Notes: a model not told the origin generated them from the sequence alone. A DNA stretch of 64,000 nucleotides from Ferdinandcohnia sp036962705 (GCF_036962705.1 NZ_JBALOQ010000024.1:62001-126000), one strand, 5' to 3'. Shown: positions 10,374 through 19,554, counted from the stretch's first letter. A program made the numbers and translations.

Positions 10374-10460
10374 ACGTAGAATTAAGCGGCATCAAACCTA
10401 GTAGTAACCCTTCTGTGTGATCCAACATATGAGACAGCAAAAATTGTCCAATTTATAATA

Positions 10461-10489
10461 AAACATCTTCCGACTTGGAAGATGTTTTA
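10461..10489. terminator. Bidirectional terminator between katG and the P4H-like gene
   Basis: AAAACATCTTCC and GGAAGATGTTTT form a perfect 12-bp stem with a 5-base loop between two convergent genes. The A/T flanks let it work on both strands. Confidence 0.88.
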
Positions 10490-10515
10490 TTTGTAGTTGA
10501 ATCATTGTTTGTGTT

Positions 10516-11169
10516 CTATTTAACTCTTTTTCTTCTCATCCATTGTGTTGCAGCCCATTTATCACCTACTATAACTGGTGCTCCACCATGTAAGGTTAAT
10601 TCGTTTAAGGTTTGGTCATTATAAAAGTACTCAAAATACACTGCCATCCCCTTTTGTGGAGATACTGAAAAGTTAAGCTTAGGAAAATACGTTTCCCCAC
10701 CATGCTCCACATCACTTAAATACATGACAAGTGTACTAATTCTAGGGTTGTTAATTTCATTATTAGTAGATGTAAAAGAGTCAAAATGAGCCTTATATTC
10801 TTCCCCAATCTGATAATTAAGAATTTGAAGACCTTCTCCATGATCAGTTGGTATATTCATAATCTGTGATATTCGATTTTCAATTCTATTTACAATGATA
10901 TTTTCACTTTGATCTAAAAATGTACTACTACTAGTTCTCATGTTGTCTACATGTGCATTGCCAATCTTTGAACGATGCATTTTACCCTTTGACAACCTAA
11001 TTAACTCATCACATTCTTCATTACTTAACATATTTCCTAAAATGAGGATTAATGGCTCTTCAAACCTAGCAATAATTTTTATTTCTCGATCCTCTGTTAT
11101 GATTTTATTGCCAATATGATTAAAAATCGTTGGCTCTTTAATTGTTAAATCTGTAGCATCCATTGTCAA
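10516..11169 (-). CDS. 2OG-Fe(II) oxygenase, prolyl 4-hydroxylase-like
   Basis: A 217-residue dioxygenase resembling the prolyl 4-hydroxylase-like proteins of the B. anthracis group. The iron-binding HxD pair is in KAHFDSF, and the distal His and 2-oxoglutarate-binding Lys lie in the C-terminal TLHGGAPVIVGDKWAATQW. NMRTSSSTF and the double-stranded beta-helix stretch STLVMYLSDVEHGGET are typical of the family. Expected reaction: 2-oxoglutarate- and O2-dependent hydroxylation of proline in a peptide or protein; target unknown. The start is probably TTG at 11169, which has GAGGT 9 bases upstream. The in-frame ATG at 11163 is the alternative. Confidence 0.9.
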   Translation of the reverse strand: MTMDATDLTIKEPTIFNHIGNKIITEDREIKIIARFEEPLILILGNMLSNEECDELIRLSKGKMHRSKIGNAHVDNMRTSSSTFLDQSENIIVNRIENRISQIMNIPTDHGEGLQILNYQIGEEYKAHFDSFTSTNNEINNPRISTLVMYLSDVEHGGETYFPKLNFSVSPQKGMAVYFEYFYNDQTLNELTLHGGAPVIVGDKWAATQWMRRKRVK

Positions 11170-11545
11170 CTTTCATCAACCTCTGCATTCAAGTAAATTT
11201 TATAATAATTGGATTGATCTAAAACAGAAAGCATTTATTTAGTAGTATTTTGTTATTGGGTCCCTCCTGTTTTTAGAATGGATGTCAACGCTTACACATT
11301 TCAACTGAACTAATTTGTATTTTTTATTTTATACTCTGAAAGATTATTTTTCTATTATTTTTTTGAAAAAAAATACAGTTTTCTATAATTTTCTACTAAA
11401 GTGATGATTACGTTTAATGAAAAGACTAATAGTAAAATTTTTGTTCTCCCCAGTGGATGTTTTTATACAGGTTTCTTTTTCACGATAGTTTCTACAGTGA
11501 CATACTATACCACCGTAATAATTTTTTTTGAAAGGATGTACCGAC
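11170..11545. other. Divergent promoter region, no gene supported
   Basis: This AT-rich region holds the promoters of the P4H-like gene (leftward) and of the SDR (rightward). A 61-codon frame starting at 11401 has no ribosome binding site and overlaps the SDR leader, so I did not call it. No clear SigB promoter was recognised. Confidence 0.4.
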
Positions 11546-12454
11546 ATGGACCAAAACTATCCAGTATTCCCATACGTTGGTGTTAAAGAAAAAGTGGAGC
11601 TACAGCCAATTGCGTTTCCACCACAACACCAAGAACAGGCACCTGGCTTGGAATGGCCAATGGTACCAAAGCCAATCTTTGACTATGATTGCTATAAAGG
11701 TAGTGGAAAACTTAAAGGAAAAGTGGCACTCATCACAGGTGGCGATAGTGGGATTGGGCGTGCAGTAGCAGTAGCTTATGCCAAAGAAGGTGCCGACTTG
11801 GCGATTGTCTATCTAAATGAGGAATACGATGCGAATGAGACAAAACAATATGTGGAGAAATTTGAAGTCAACTGTCTTCTTATTCAAGGAGACTTACGAA
11901 ACCCATCCACTTCAGAACTGGCGGTTACTCGCACGATCGAAAAATATGGTCGGTTAGATATAGTAGTAAATAATGCTGCCGTACAGCCATACACAAAGGA
12001 TATTATGGACGTATCAAACGAACAACTTGAAGACACTTTTCAAACCAATGTTTTCTCACTGTTTTACATGACAAAAGCTGCCCTCCCCTATTTAAAACAA
12101 GGGAGTTCTATTATTAACACCACCTCGAGAGTTGCATACGAAGGCGATAAAAACGTAATTGACTATGCCACCTCGAAAGGAGCCGTCGTTTCTTTTACCC
12201 GAACAATGGCATTATCACTCGCTGACAAAGGGATCCGTGTAAATGCAGTCGCCCTAGGACCAACATGGACTCCTCTTACCGTAAGCACGTACTCAGCGGA
12301 TCATGTTGCTACACTTGGCACTGACATTCCAATGGGAAGAGCAGCACAACCATTTGAAATTGCGCCTGCATTTGTATACCTATCAACCAATGACTCTTTT
12401 TACGTAACAGGGCAAGTGCTGCATGTCAATGGAGGGTTAATTCGATACTCATAA
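11546..12454 (+). CDS. SDR family oxidoreductase (YdaD/YhxC-like)
   Basis: A 302-residue short-chain dehydrogenase of the long Bacillus stress-associated type, with an N-terminal extension of about 50 residues (PVFPYVGVKEKVELQP, then PPQHQEQAPG) before the Rossmann fold. The cofactor motif is TGGDSGIG and the catalytic set is Asn in VVNNAAVQP, Ser in NTTSRVAY and YATSK. The frame can be extended to TTG at 11528, but AAAGGATG lies 7 bases before the ATG at 11546, which fixes the start. Homologues in B. subtilis belong to the general stress response. The substrate is unknown. Confidence 0.9.
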   Translation: MDQNYPVFPYVGVKEKVELQPIAFPPQHQEQAPGLEWPMVPKPIFDYDCYKGSGKLKGKVALITGGDSGIGRAVAVAYAKEGADLAIVYLNEEYDANETKQYVEKFEVNCLLIQGDLRNPSTSELAVTRTIEKYGRLDIVVNNAAVQPYTKDIMDVSNEQLEDTFQTNVFSLFYMTKAALPYLKQGSSIINTTSRVAYEGDKNVIDYATSKGAVVSFTRTMALSLADKGIRVNAVALGPTWTPLTVSTYSADHVATLGTDIPMGRAAQPFEIAPAFVYLSTNDSFYVTGQVLHVNGGLIRYS

Positions 12455-12459
12455 TATCA

Positions 12460-12483
12460 CCCCCCTTTTATCAAAAAGGGGGG
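12460..12483. terminator. Bidirectional terminator
   Basis: CCCCCCTTTT, a 3-base loop, then AAAAAGGGGGG form a strong hairpin between the convergent SDR and endonuclease genes. Confidence 0.85.
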
Positions 12484-12506
12484 CAAACTTTACTTTCTAA
12501 CGTGAC

Positions 12507-13430
12507 TTATCGCAATGATAAACCGAGCGTAAAATCAATTTTGTCAGCGTGTTGAGGAAAGTCGATTAACGGATTTCTGTTTTTTTGAATATGGAAAATC
12601 TCTTTGTTTCGATGTTTTTCATATAAAGATACTTTATGTTCACGATGCCAATCTAGCAGCATTTCAATGTCTTCATAACTGTATCGGCTAATTTCTCCAG
12701 GATATCTTAACAAGAAATACAATGTTGCTCGTGCAACTTCACCCTTTCCGCTTTCAGGCTCAAACCTACCATCTTCATATTTCCCACAATGAGCTCTAAT
12801 CGCTTCCGTCACCATTTTAGGAGCATAGTCAACAAAATCAAAATAAGGATAATTGGATCTTGCTGAATTACAATCTTTTTCACATGTAAAAAGGTGATGC
12901 AAATCCCCTCTCATAGGATTATCCTCATCAAACCATGACTGTGGTACTACATGTTCGCAATTAAACATATTTTCACTATTAATTGACGCCATTGCCAACT
13001 GAAAGCCATAATCATTTTTCGAGTTACTGTTTAATAACATGTCATAAGCTTCTTTTCTTTTCCTGTCCGATTCATAATCCTCTTTCATGACTTGTTCAGG
13101 ATCCTTATCTTTTCCGGAATAGATGCTCTTCAGGTTTCCATCCATTTGGAGGTCTACCCTTGTATAAAGATAATCCCGAGTTTTAGTATTATAAGGAAGC
13201 TGATTTACATGTGTTTTCGTTATTAACTCATTTAGTTGTTTATGCATTTCTTTTTTTTCCACTTGATTAAAATCAATTTTCCGATAATAATCCGTGATGA
13301 TCTGCATATCCTCTTCCTCGTCATAATACTCTTTTTCAACTACAATTCTATCTTTATTATGCTTTAATTCTAGCAATGCAGCCTTTAATTCAGCAGATTC
13401 ATGTGTATCTATACCTATCATGTTTTCCAT
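12507..13430 (-). CDS. Endonuclease I (EndA/NucM) family nuclease
   Basis: A 307-residue nuclease of the endonuclease I superfamily. The metal and His-Asn active-site block reads NCEHVVPQSWF, then MRGDLHHLFTCEKDCNSAR, and the C-terminal HRNKEIFHIQKNRNPLIDFP is also typical. There is no signal peptide, unlike the secreted members of B. subtilis, so this copy looks cytoplasmic. It also carries an acidic, helical N-terminal extension of about 100 residues (for example EYYDEEEDMQ). AAAGGAG lies 7 bases before the ATG. The gene downstream of a protease gene of the same cytoplasmic type may share its transcript. Confidence 0.88.
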   Translation of the reverse strand: MENMIGIDTHESAELKAALLELKHNKDRIVVEKEYYDEEEDMQIITDYYRKIDFNQVEKKEMHKQLNELITKTHVNQLPYNTKTRDYLYTRVDLQMDGNLKSIYSGKDKDPEQVMKEDYESDRKRKEAYDMLLNSNSKNDYGFQLAMASINSENMFNCEHVVPQSWFDEDNPMRGDLHHLFTCEKDCNSARSNYPYFDFVDYAPKMVTEAIRAHCGKYEDGRFEPESGKGEVARATLYFLLRYPGEISRYSYEDIEMLLDWHREHKVSLYEKHRNKEIFHIQKNRNPLIDFPQHADKIDFTLGLSLR

Positions 13431-13487
13431 TAGATTTCTCCTTTCCTGGTTTATTCTTTATTAAACCTGTCCAGGAATCGATTATTC

Positions 13488-14465
13488 CTAATTAGTAGCG
13501 CTCATATTGGTAGTCCTAATCATATCATGGAGCTTTTCTACAATGTTAAGCAGAAGAAATCCATTTCCTTCAGCGCTTTTTCTGTTACCAAGTGGGACAG
13601 TTCGTCTAATGAGCTGTGCGTAGACTTCTGCTTCACTAAGTGTTCGATCAAACTCTTTTTCACTTACATTGATAATTAAAGCGATAGCACCTGCAACATG
13701 CGGAGCCGCCATTGAAGTTCCTGTTAGTTTTGCATATTTATTTTCTGGATACGTTGAAACCACATCTACTCCTGGAGCAACAAGATCGATTTCCGTGTGG
13801 GTGTTAGAAAATGGAGCAAGCTCTAAATCCATGTTTACGGCTCCAACCGAAATCACTTCGTTATATGCTCCAGGATAGGCATACTCAAATGTATCCTCTT
13901 GCGAATCCCCTTCATTTCCCGCTGCAACAACAACGGATATATTTTGATTGACTGCATGTTGAATCGCCATATGCATTTCTGGTACGTCTTCAGGGCCACC
14001 TAGTGACATTGAAATCACACGAACTCTTTCGTTGTTAGGACCTCTCCAATCAACTGCATAGTTAATCGCAGCTATGATCCATTCATAATTACCTGCCCCT
14101 GTACCCGTCAAAGCTTTTAAACTTAAAATTTGAGCCTTCGGAGCAACCCCCACTACTCCTTCGTTGTTAAGACTAGCAGCAATGGTACCCGATACATGTG
14201 TACCGTGACCATTATTGTCTTCAAATACCTCAGAATCTCCATAATAATCCGTTGTAAAATTCCGTCCACCAATAACTCGTCCACTTAAATCCGAATGAGA
14301 AGTGTCGATCCCGGTATCAATCACTGCGATAATAATGTCCTCACCCTGATTGCCATCTTCCCATAATGAAGGTGCCTGTACCAATTGAACTCCCTCTGGT
14401 GTTTCATTTGTCTGATCCACAACTGACTGAATGGTAAACGGTAATAATTTGACTTGATTTTTCAC
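13488..14465 (-). CDS. Intracellular subtilisin-like serine protease (IspA type)
   Basis: A 325-residue S8 protease. The catalytic triad is Asp50 (AVIDTGID), His87 (NGHGTHVSG) and Ser252 (GTSMAAPH), with oxyanion Asn in AAGNEGD. There is no signal peptide. The N-terminal VKLLPF corresponds to the LIPY-type propeptide motif that keeps intracellular subtilisins inactive until processed. Length matches IspA (about 320). The start is GTG at 14465, with GGAGG 9 bases upstream. The role in relatives is cytoplasmic protein turnover in stationary phase. It is transcribed toward the endonuclease gene about 60 bases away. Confidence 0.92.
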   Translation of the reverse strand: MKNQVKLLPFTIQSVVDQTNETPEGVQLVQAPSLWEDGNQGEDIIIAVIDTGIDTSHSDLSGRVIGGRNFTTDYYGDSEVFEDNNGHGTHVSGTIAASLNNEGVVGVAPKAQILSLKALTGTGAGNYEWIIAAINYAVDWRGPNNERVRVISMSLGGPEDVPEMHMAIQHAVNQNISVVVAAGNEGDSQEDTFEYAYPGAYNEVISVGAVNMDLELAPFSNTHTEIDLVAPGVDVVSTYPENKYAKLTGTSMAAPHVAGAIALIINVSEKEFDRTLSEAEVYAQLIRRTVPLGNRKSAEGNGFLLLNIVEKLHDMIRTTNMSATN

Positions 14466-14732
14466 GATGAATTTCCTCCCTCAAATCAATTTTCAAAACG
14501 AATTACCTGTGTTCCCTTCTGTCAAATCTAGGTTGAAAAGTTACCTTGTTGGACTTCCTTCATCTTGATGAGAACGTTTGTTTCATTATACTAAGCAATC
14601 AAGACTTTTACAAGATAAAATACTGAAAATTTAGAAAATGAATATTTTGTCCTACTAATGAATAGCGGACTTATTTCTTATTATTTGGTCTGAATTATGG
14701 GGATAGTAAAAAGGAAATGGAGGGTGAATGAC

Positions 14733-15997
14733 ATGGAGATTTTTACTCATTATAAAATCAACGAAACAGCACAGGGTATTGAAGTCATCTTATATCTTAC
14801 TGAAAACGCAACAGAATTCTCGGCTGAATTAGGATCGCTTTCTAAAATGAATGAGTCCAGTATTACGAATGAAGCAACAAGCTTTATCAAAAGAAAGTTA
14901 CCTTTATTAAAGATTAAAACCTGTAAAATTATGGCTGGCGGAATGCTGCTATCCGTATTAGGCATAGGTGCACTACCCTCACAAAAAACTGCTGCAGCAA
15001 AAAATACCGTTACACAATCACAGACTACCACTTTAACCTATAAGGTATCAGCCGGTGATACTCTTTATAGTATTGCCAAGCGGTACGGTACAACAGTCGA
15101 TGCCCTTAAGCAAGCCAATCATTTATCTTCGGATGTGTTACAAATTGGTCAGTCATTAATTATACCTTCCAGCTTTACAGCTACTCCAAATCAAGCTACA
15201 TATCAAGTTGTTTCTGGGGATACTTTATACAATATTGCTACCCGTAATGGCACAACGGTGGATGCTATTAAGTTGGAGAATAATCTATCTTCGGATTTTT
15301 TACAGATTGGGCAAACTTTGAAGATTCCTAATGGTGTTTCGTCAGCTCCAACTCAAACCAATGAAACTACTCATCAAGTTGTACCTGGGGATACGTTATA
15401 CAGNNNNNNNNNNNNNNNNNNNNNNNNNNNNNNNNNNNNNNNNNNNNNNNNNNNNNNNATACGTTATACAGTATTGCAACACGTAATGGCACGACCGTAG
15501 ATGGTATCAAAAAGGCCAATAATTTGTCTTCGGATTTATTAAATATTGGACAAACATTGACAATCCCTTCTGGCGGTACGACCGCAAAGCCTGAAAAGTC
15601 TATCGCCTCTGAGAAGCAGTCAGCGTATAACCAAGAAGAAGTAGAGTGGCTTGCAAAAATGATCTATAGTGAAGCAAGAGGTGAATCACTTGAAGGGCAA
15701 ATTGCCGTTGGTGCTGTTATCATGAATCGGGTAAAAAGTCCTTTATTTCCAAATAACGTGAAGGATGTTTTGTTTGAGAAAAGCTACGGTTATTATCAAT
15801 TTACACCAGCAGAAACCGGTGCAATCAATACTGCAACTCCTAATGCACAGCATCTAGAAGCAGCCAAACGAGCGATGAATGGTGAAGATCCAACAAATGG
15901 AGCATTATTTTTTTACAACCCTAATAAAACATCAAGCTCCTATCTTAGAAGTCGTACAGTCTCAACAACTATTGGGAACCATGTATTTGCTTTTTAG
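14733..15997 (+). CDS. LysM-repeat cell wall hydrolase, SleB type (interrupted by assembly gap)
   Basis: The protein starts at ATG 14733, with GGAGGGTGA upstream, although the frame is open from 14697. An N-terminal region with a hydrophobic segment near residues 60-90 is followed by at least three LysM repeats (VSAGDTLYSIAKRYGTTVDA and relatives). The C-terminus is a Hydrolase_2 (SleB/CwlJ) domain with catalytic Glu in IYSEARGES and ending NHVFAF. LysM binds peptidoglycan and SleB-type domains cut spore cortex or cell wall. The 55-N gap at 15404-15458 sits inside the LysM array. The frame after the gap is out of phase with the frame before it, so gap length and repeat count are not real. Confidence 0.85.
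15404..15458. other. Assembly gap (55 N) in a tandem LysM repeat
   Basis: The gap is flanked on both sides by the same 13 bases, ATACGTTATACAG. This is what a scaffolder leaves when tandem repeats of about 165-170 bases cannot be resolved. The true sequence may hold an extra LysM unit, or nothing. Confidence 0.95.
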
Positions 15998-16040
15998 TGT
16001 ATATATCTGCCGTAAAAAACTACTATTGGAGGTAAATAAT

Positions 16041-16193
16041 ATGTCAAAAAATAATAAAGAAACGCCAAATAATATTGAGTTTAGTATTTGGGACACAAAT
16101 ACAGAAAAAAGTCGATCAATACCAACTTCTAATTCTTCTGAAACAGTAAAGCAAAAACCTCTCGGAATAGAAAAACTGAAGAGTATCACATGA
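16041..16193 (+). CDS. Small hypothetical hydrophilic protein (50 aa)
   Basis: The ATG at 16041 has a good ribosome binding site, TTGGAGG, about 8 bases upstream. The product begins MSKNNKETPNNIEFSIWDTN and is polar, Ser/Thr/Asn/Lys-rich and probably disordered. It follows the LysM hydrolase by 44 bases on the same strand and likely shares its transcript. No family recognised. Confidence 0.55.
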   Translation: MSKNNKETPNNIEFSIWDTNTEKSRSIPTSNSSETVKQKPLGIEKLKSIT

Positions 16194-16228
16194 TAAAAGA
16201 GAACAACTTATAGAAGGGATGAACGACA

Positions 16229-16402
16229 TTGAACTTTAAAAGCAAATTACAAGAAGCTCAAGATATTATTCATAAAGCACATCATCATTTAAAACAAGTT
16301 AATTCAAATAGTAGTGAATCAGAGGCATGTCATTTCGCCCAAAGTGAACTAGAAAAAGCGCAACAGATCATTCAACAGGTTCAACAACAAATACATAATT
16401 AG
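16229..16402 (+). CDS. Small Gln/His-rich helical protein (57 aa)
   Basis: A TTG start preceded by AGAAGGGATG gives a 57-residue product beginning MNFKSKLQEAQDIIHKAHHH. It is strongly helical and amphipathic, with a Gln-rich tail (QQIIQQVQQQIHN) suggesting a short coiled coil. It lies 36 bases behind the preceding small gene and ends just before a strong terminator, so it closes the LysM hydrolase transcript. Such small coil-like proteins are common around sporulation genes, but that role is inference only. Confidence 0.55.
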   Translation: MNFKSKLQEAQDIIHKAHHHLKQVNSNSSESEACHFAQSELEKAQQIIQQVQQQIHN

Positions 16403-16414
16403 ATTATTAAGTAC

Positions 16415-16441
16415 AAAATGGCTAAGAAATTCAGCCATTTT
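16415..16441 (+). terminator. Intrinsic terminator
   Basis: AAAATGGCT and AGCCATTTT form a 9-bp stem followed by TCTTTATTTATTT, 13 bases after the stop of the 57-residue gene. Confidence 0.85.
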
Positions 16442-16475
16442 CTTTATTTATTTATATTAAAAAAATAAATAAATG

Positions 16476-16537
16476 ACACCATTGCCGATAAACGGTGTCA
16501 TTGATTTATAGGATTTTGTAGATTATTTGTGAAATTA
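16476..16537. repeat. Hairpin repeat R1 at the left edge of the sulfur module
   Basis: AATGACACC and GGTGTCATT form a stem. The bases that follow (TAGGATTTTG, then GATTATTTGTGAAATTA) recur almost unchanged in repeat R2 at 20807-20881. It lies between the small-gene terminator and the stop of the MetQ-like gene. Confidence 0.75.
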
Positions 16538-16671
16538 TAAATAAATGATCAATCTTTTTGATGATGCATAGATTTTTGCTCGTTCAATCTACAGTTCTGT
16601 CCGTTAAAATGAAAGTAATGCCCCTTTCATAACATTCGTTTAATTCCTCATCAATCCCCTATACTAGCGAT

Positions 16672-17490
16672 TTACTGCATCCAATCAGGTCTATGGAAGC
16701 CTTGGAATTTTTCATCAATTACTTTCTTGAAGGCATCTGATTCTATTGCTTCTACAATATCCTTCACAAATTGCTTATCGATATTTTCTGTTTTTACAAC
16801 AACCCGATTGATGATATTTTCAGGCAGTTTATCTCTAACAAGAGCAGTGTTTAAGTCTAATCCCGCTGATATAGCAAAGTTACCATTTATGGCAGCAAGA
16901 TCGACTGATTCTAGGGTTCGTGGTAATTGCGCTGCTTCAATTGGCTGAAATTTTAACTCTTTTGGATTGATTGTGATGTCTTTCTCGGTAGCTCTGAGCG
17001 GATCCACATTACTATCAAAGTCAATAACTCCGTTTTCCTTTAACACGGTAAGTCCTCTGGCTAGATTCGCAGGATCATTAGCTATTGCGACGGTACTGCC
17101 CTTTTCTATTTCACCCAATGAATCATATTTATTCGAATAGATACCTATTGGCGCTGTTGGAACCGTAATCACACTGGATAATTCCATATTATTTTCCTCA
17201 GCGAATGCATCCATATACACTTTGTGCTGAAACAAGTTTGCATCTAATGACCCATTGTTTAGTGCTGTATTTGGTTGTACGTAATCATTGAACTCTTTCA
17301 CTGTAACCGTATACCCTTTTTCTTCTAAATAAGGTTTTACACCCTCTTCAAGCATGTCACTATATGGAACCGTTGCACCTAACACCAACTCTTTCTTTTC
17401 TCCATCAGTCGCCGAACTATTATTAGCCCCACAAGCAGTAAGTGCACTAACGACTAATACCGATAAAACTACAAAAAACATTTTTTTCAT
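16672..17490 (-). CDS. MetQ/NlpA-family substrate-binding lipoprotein
   Basis: A 272-residue lipoprotein with signal peptide and lipobox (VVSALTACG), followed by the MetQ fold: LVLGATVPYSDML, the GYTVTVKEFNDYVQPN stretch and NGSLDANLFQHKVYMDAF. It should bind methionine or a related sulfur compound outside the membrane and deliver it to a MetN/MetI transporter. No ATPase or permease is adjacent, so it would use one encoded elsewhere. It is downstream of the flavin monooxygenase gene on the same strand and probably under the same SAM-I riboswitch, which supports a sulfur-source role. Confidence 0.88.
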   Translation of the reverse strand: MKKMFFVVLSVLVVSALTACGANNSSATDGEKKELVLGATVPYSDMLEEGVKPYLEEKGYTVTVKEFNDYVQPNTALNNGSLDANLFQHKVYMDAFAEENNMELSSVITVPTAPIGIYSNKYDSLGEIEKGSTVAIANDPANLARGLTVLKENGVIDFDSNVDPLRATEKDITINPKELKFQPIEAAQLPRTLESVDLAAINGNFAISAGLDLNTALVRDKLPENIINRVVVKTENIDKQFVKDIVEAIESDAFKKVIDEKFQGFHRPDWMQ

Positions 17491-17643
17491 TTTTCACTAT
17501 CACTCCTTTTTATTTACCTTTTATTAACGGCCTTTGCTATAAAGTCCCCAAAATACTGCACTCATTGTAATAACACAATTTAAAAAATAATCTTCAACAC
17601 ACTTATGATGGCTGTTTCCCTTACTTCCTATTTCAGGCATCTT

Positions 17644-19038
17644 CTACTGTTTAGCAGGCACACGTCTATATTTACTTCCAGGGTGATCTTCCGGCAAGGT
17701 ACTTTTACCCTCTGGGAACAGCTTTTCTCGTAAAGTACCTTTCTTGTATTCTGTTTTATAAAACCCACGTTCCTGTAAAACAGGGATTACTAAATCAACG
17801 AAGTCTTCCAAGTCGCCAGGCGTGACTAAATGATTTAAATTAAAGCCATCAACCCCGGATTCTTCAAATTGGAATTGAATCGCATCCGCAACCTCTGTAG
17901 GACTTCCAAAAATAATACTGTTTCGGTCCAATGACTCAAAACGATTCAACACTTCACCTACCGTTAATTTTTTGGGTGCATCTTTGGTAAGAGTCGCAGC
18001 TTTATAATGCCCTCCTTCCGTCTTCTTTTTATATTCAAATGGCTCATTTGGATCCAAATCTTCGTACTCGGCAATGTCATATCCACTTGCCCCATACTGT
18101 GCTTTTGCAGCATCTGAGCTCCACAGCTTGTTATATTCCTCAAATTTCCGTTCCGCTTTTTCAGTTGTTTCAGCAACAATTACACTGAGAAATGAAAAGA
18201 TCTTAATATTTTCTGGATTCCGACCATGTTTTTCTGCTCTTTTTCTAATATCATCTGCATAATATCGAATTCTTTGAGGCGTCGGACCGCCAACAAATAT
18301 ACACTCGGCATGCTTTGCAGCAAATTCCCGACCTTTTTCGGATGTACCTGCTTGATAAATAACAGGAGTTCGTTGTAAAGATGGCTCACTTAAATGCGGC
18401 CCTTCAACTTTAAAATAACGGCCTTCATGATTAATTTCATGTACCTTGTCTGGATCAACGAGCGTATTATTTTCAACATCTTCAACGACCGCATCATCTT
18501 CCCAGCTTCGCTCCCATAATTTATACGAAACATCAAGAAATTCATCTGCAATATCATATCGCTCATCGTGCTTAATCATATCTTGCAGACCAAAGTTTTT
18601 TGCAGCATTTGGCAGATAAGAAGTGACCACATTCCACGCGATTCTTCCCTTTGTCAAATGATCTAAAGTAGAAAAACGCCTAGCATTAGCAAATGGCGGT
18701 TCATATGTAGTACTTACCGTAACCGCAAAAGACAGATTTTTCGTTACATGAGCCATTGCAGAAATAAGCAAGGCAGGATCATTTAATGGCACCTGCAGCC
18801 CATCTCGGATTGAGGGTGCTTTACTCTTTTGATACACATCATAAATGCCAAGGACATCAGCGAAAAACACCGCATCAAACTTCCCTCTCTCTAAAAGCTT
18901 CGCTAAATCAACCCAATAGTCTAAATCCTTATATCTACGATGTCTTTTATTTTCTGGATGCTTCCAAAACCCGTGTGAATTATGCATGGAACTATTCATT
19001 TCAAACGCATTTAGAATAATTTGTTTTTGTTTACTCAC
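17644..19038 (-). CDS. LLM-class flavin-dependent monooxygenase (NtaA/SnaA/DszA type)
   Basis: A TIM-barrel FMNH2-dependent monooxygenase of about 464 residues in the NtaA/SnaA/DszA family: NAFEMNSSMHNSHGFWKHP, KFDAVFFADVLGIYD, GRIAWNVVTSY, and AGTSEKGREFAAKHAECIF. Family enzymes oxidise sulfur or nitrogen compounds, releasing sulfite or opening rings. AGGAGG lies 7 bases before GTG at 19038 and only 1 base from the TTG at 19044, so I choose the GTG. The upstream SAM-I riboswitch indicates use of an organosulfur compound when methionine or cysteine is scarce. The reductase that supplies FMNH2 is not nearby. Confidence 0.9.
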   Translation of the reverse strand: MSKQKQIILNAFEMNSSMHNSHGFWKHPENKRHRRYKDLDYWVDLAKLLERGKFDAVFFADVLGIYDVYQKSKAPSIRDGLQVPLNDPALLISAMAHVTKNLSFAVTVSTTYEPPFANARRFSTLDHLTKGRIAWNVVTSYLPNAAKNFGLQDMIKHDERYDIADEFLDVSYKLWERSWEDDAVVEDVENNTLVDPDKVHEINHEGRYFKVEGPHLSEPSLQRTPVIYQAGTSEKGREFAAKHAECIFVGGPTPQRIRYYADDIRKRAEKHGRNPENIKIFSFLSVIVAETTEKAERKFEEYNKLWSSDAAKAQYGASGYDIAEYEDLDPNEPFEYKKKTEGGHYKAATLTKDAPKKLTVGEVLNRFESLDRNSIIFGSPTEVADAIQFQFEESGVDGFNLNHLVTPGDLEDFVDLVIPVLQERGFYKTEYKKGTLREKLFPEGKSTLPEDHPGSKYRRVPAKQ

Positions 19039-19075
19039 TTTCAATCCTCCTATTGTTAAATTTTTTTAAAAAATA

Positions 19076-19232
19076 AAAAAGCCTCTCCTAAGAAAAGAAG
19101 AGGCTTTTACACAAATAAGCACAAATCCTTCCTTATCTTTCAAGCTTATCGCTTGCTGGAATTGGCACAGTACTTTTTAAAGCCTGTTGCCGAGGTATCA
19201 AAGGGCCAGTCCCTCCACCTCTCTAGATAAAG
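19076..19232 (-). promoter_or_regulatory. SAM-I (S-box) riboswitch upstream of the monooxygenase
   Basis: On the minus strand: CTTTATCTAGAGAGGTGGAG (P1 and K-turn side), GGGACTGGCCC, GATACCTCGGCAACAG, GTGCCAATTCC, and the closing AGATAAGG. These are the classical S-box blocks in order. A terminator, AAAGCCTCT / AGAGGCTTTTTT, follows at 19076-19108. SAM binding should stop transcription of the monooxygenase and metQ-like genes. Confidence 0.95.
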
Positions 19233-19392
19233 AAAATAGATTATTAAATTTAATCCAAAATATACATGAGGATGAAAATATTGTCAACATGTTTTTTGAA
19301 CACTTTAATAATTCCTATTTGATAGTACTTTTTTAATATTGACAATAACAGAATCATCATATAAAGTGTAAACTAATTTAAATAGTTTAAGA

Positions 19393-19554
19393 AACTTATC
19401 AAGAGTCAGGGGAGGAAACTGGTCCTACGATCCTGCAGCAACCACTTATATTATTAAGCAAGGTGCTAATTCCAGCAGACATAAATGTCTGACAGATGAG
19501 AAAGGATAGAACAACCGAAGTCCTCTTTCGTCGCCTCGAAAGTGGGCTTTTTTT
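19393..19554 (+). promoter_or_regulatory. SAM-I (S-box) riboswitch upstream of the acyl-CoA dehydrogenase-like gene
   Basis: CTTATCAAGAGTCAGGGGAG, AACTGGTCC, GATCCTGCAGCAACC, GGTGCTAATTCC and the closing GATGAG give all S-box blocks. A terminator with stem AAGTCCTCTTTCG / CGAAAGTGGGCTT and seven T follows at 19518-19554. It lies back to back with the minus-strand S-box, about 160 bases away. Confidence 0.95.

Noticed and set aside
11401..11586. 61-codon plus-strand frame ahead of the SDR gene
   Set aside because: It has no ribosome binding site, is low in complexity and overlaps the SDR leader and start.
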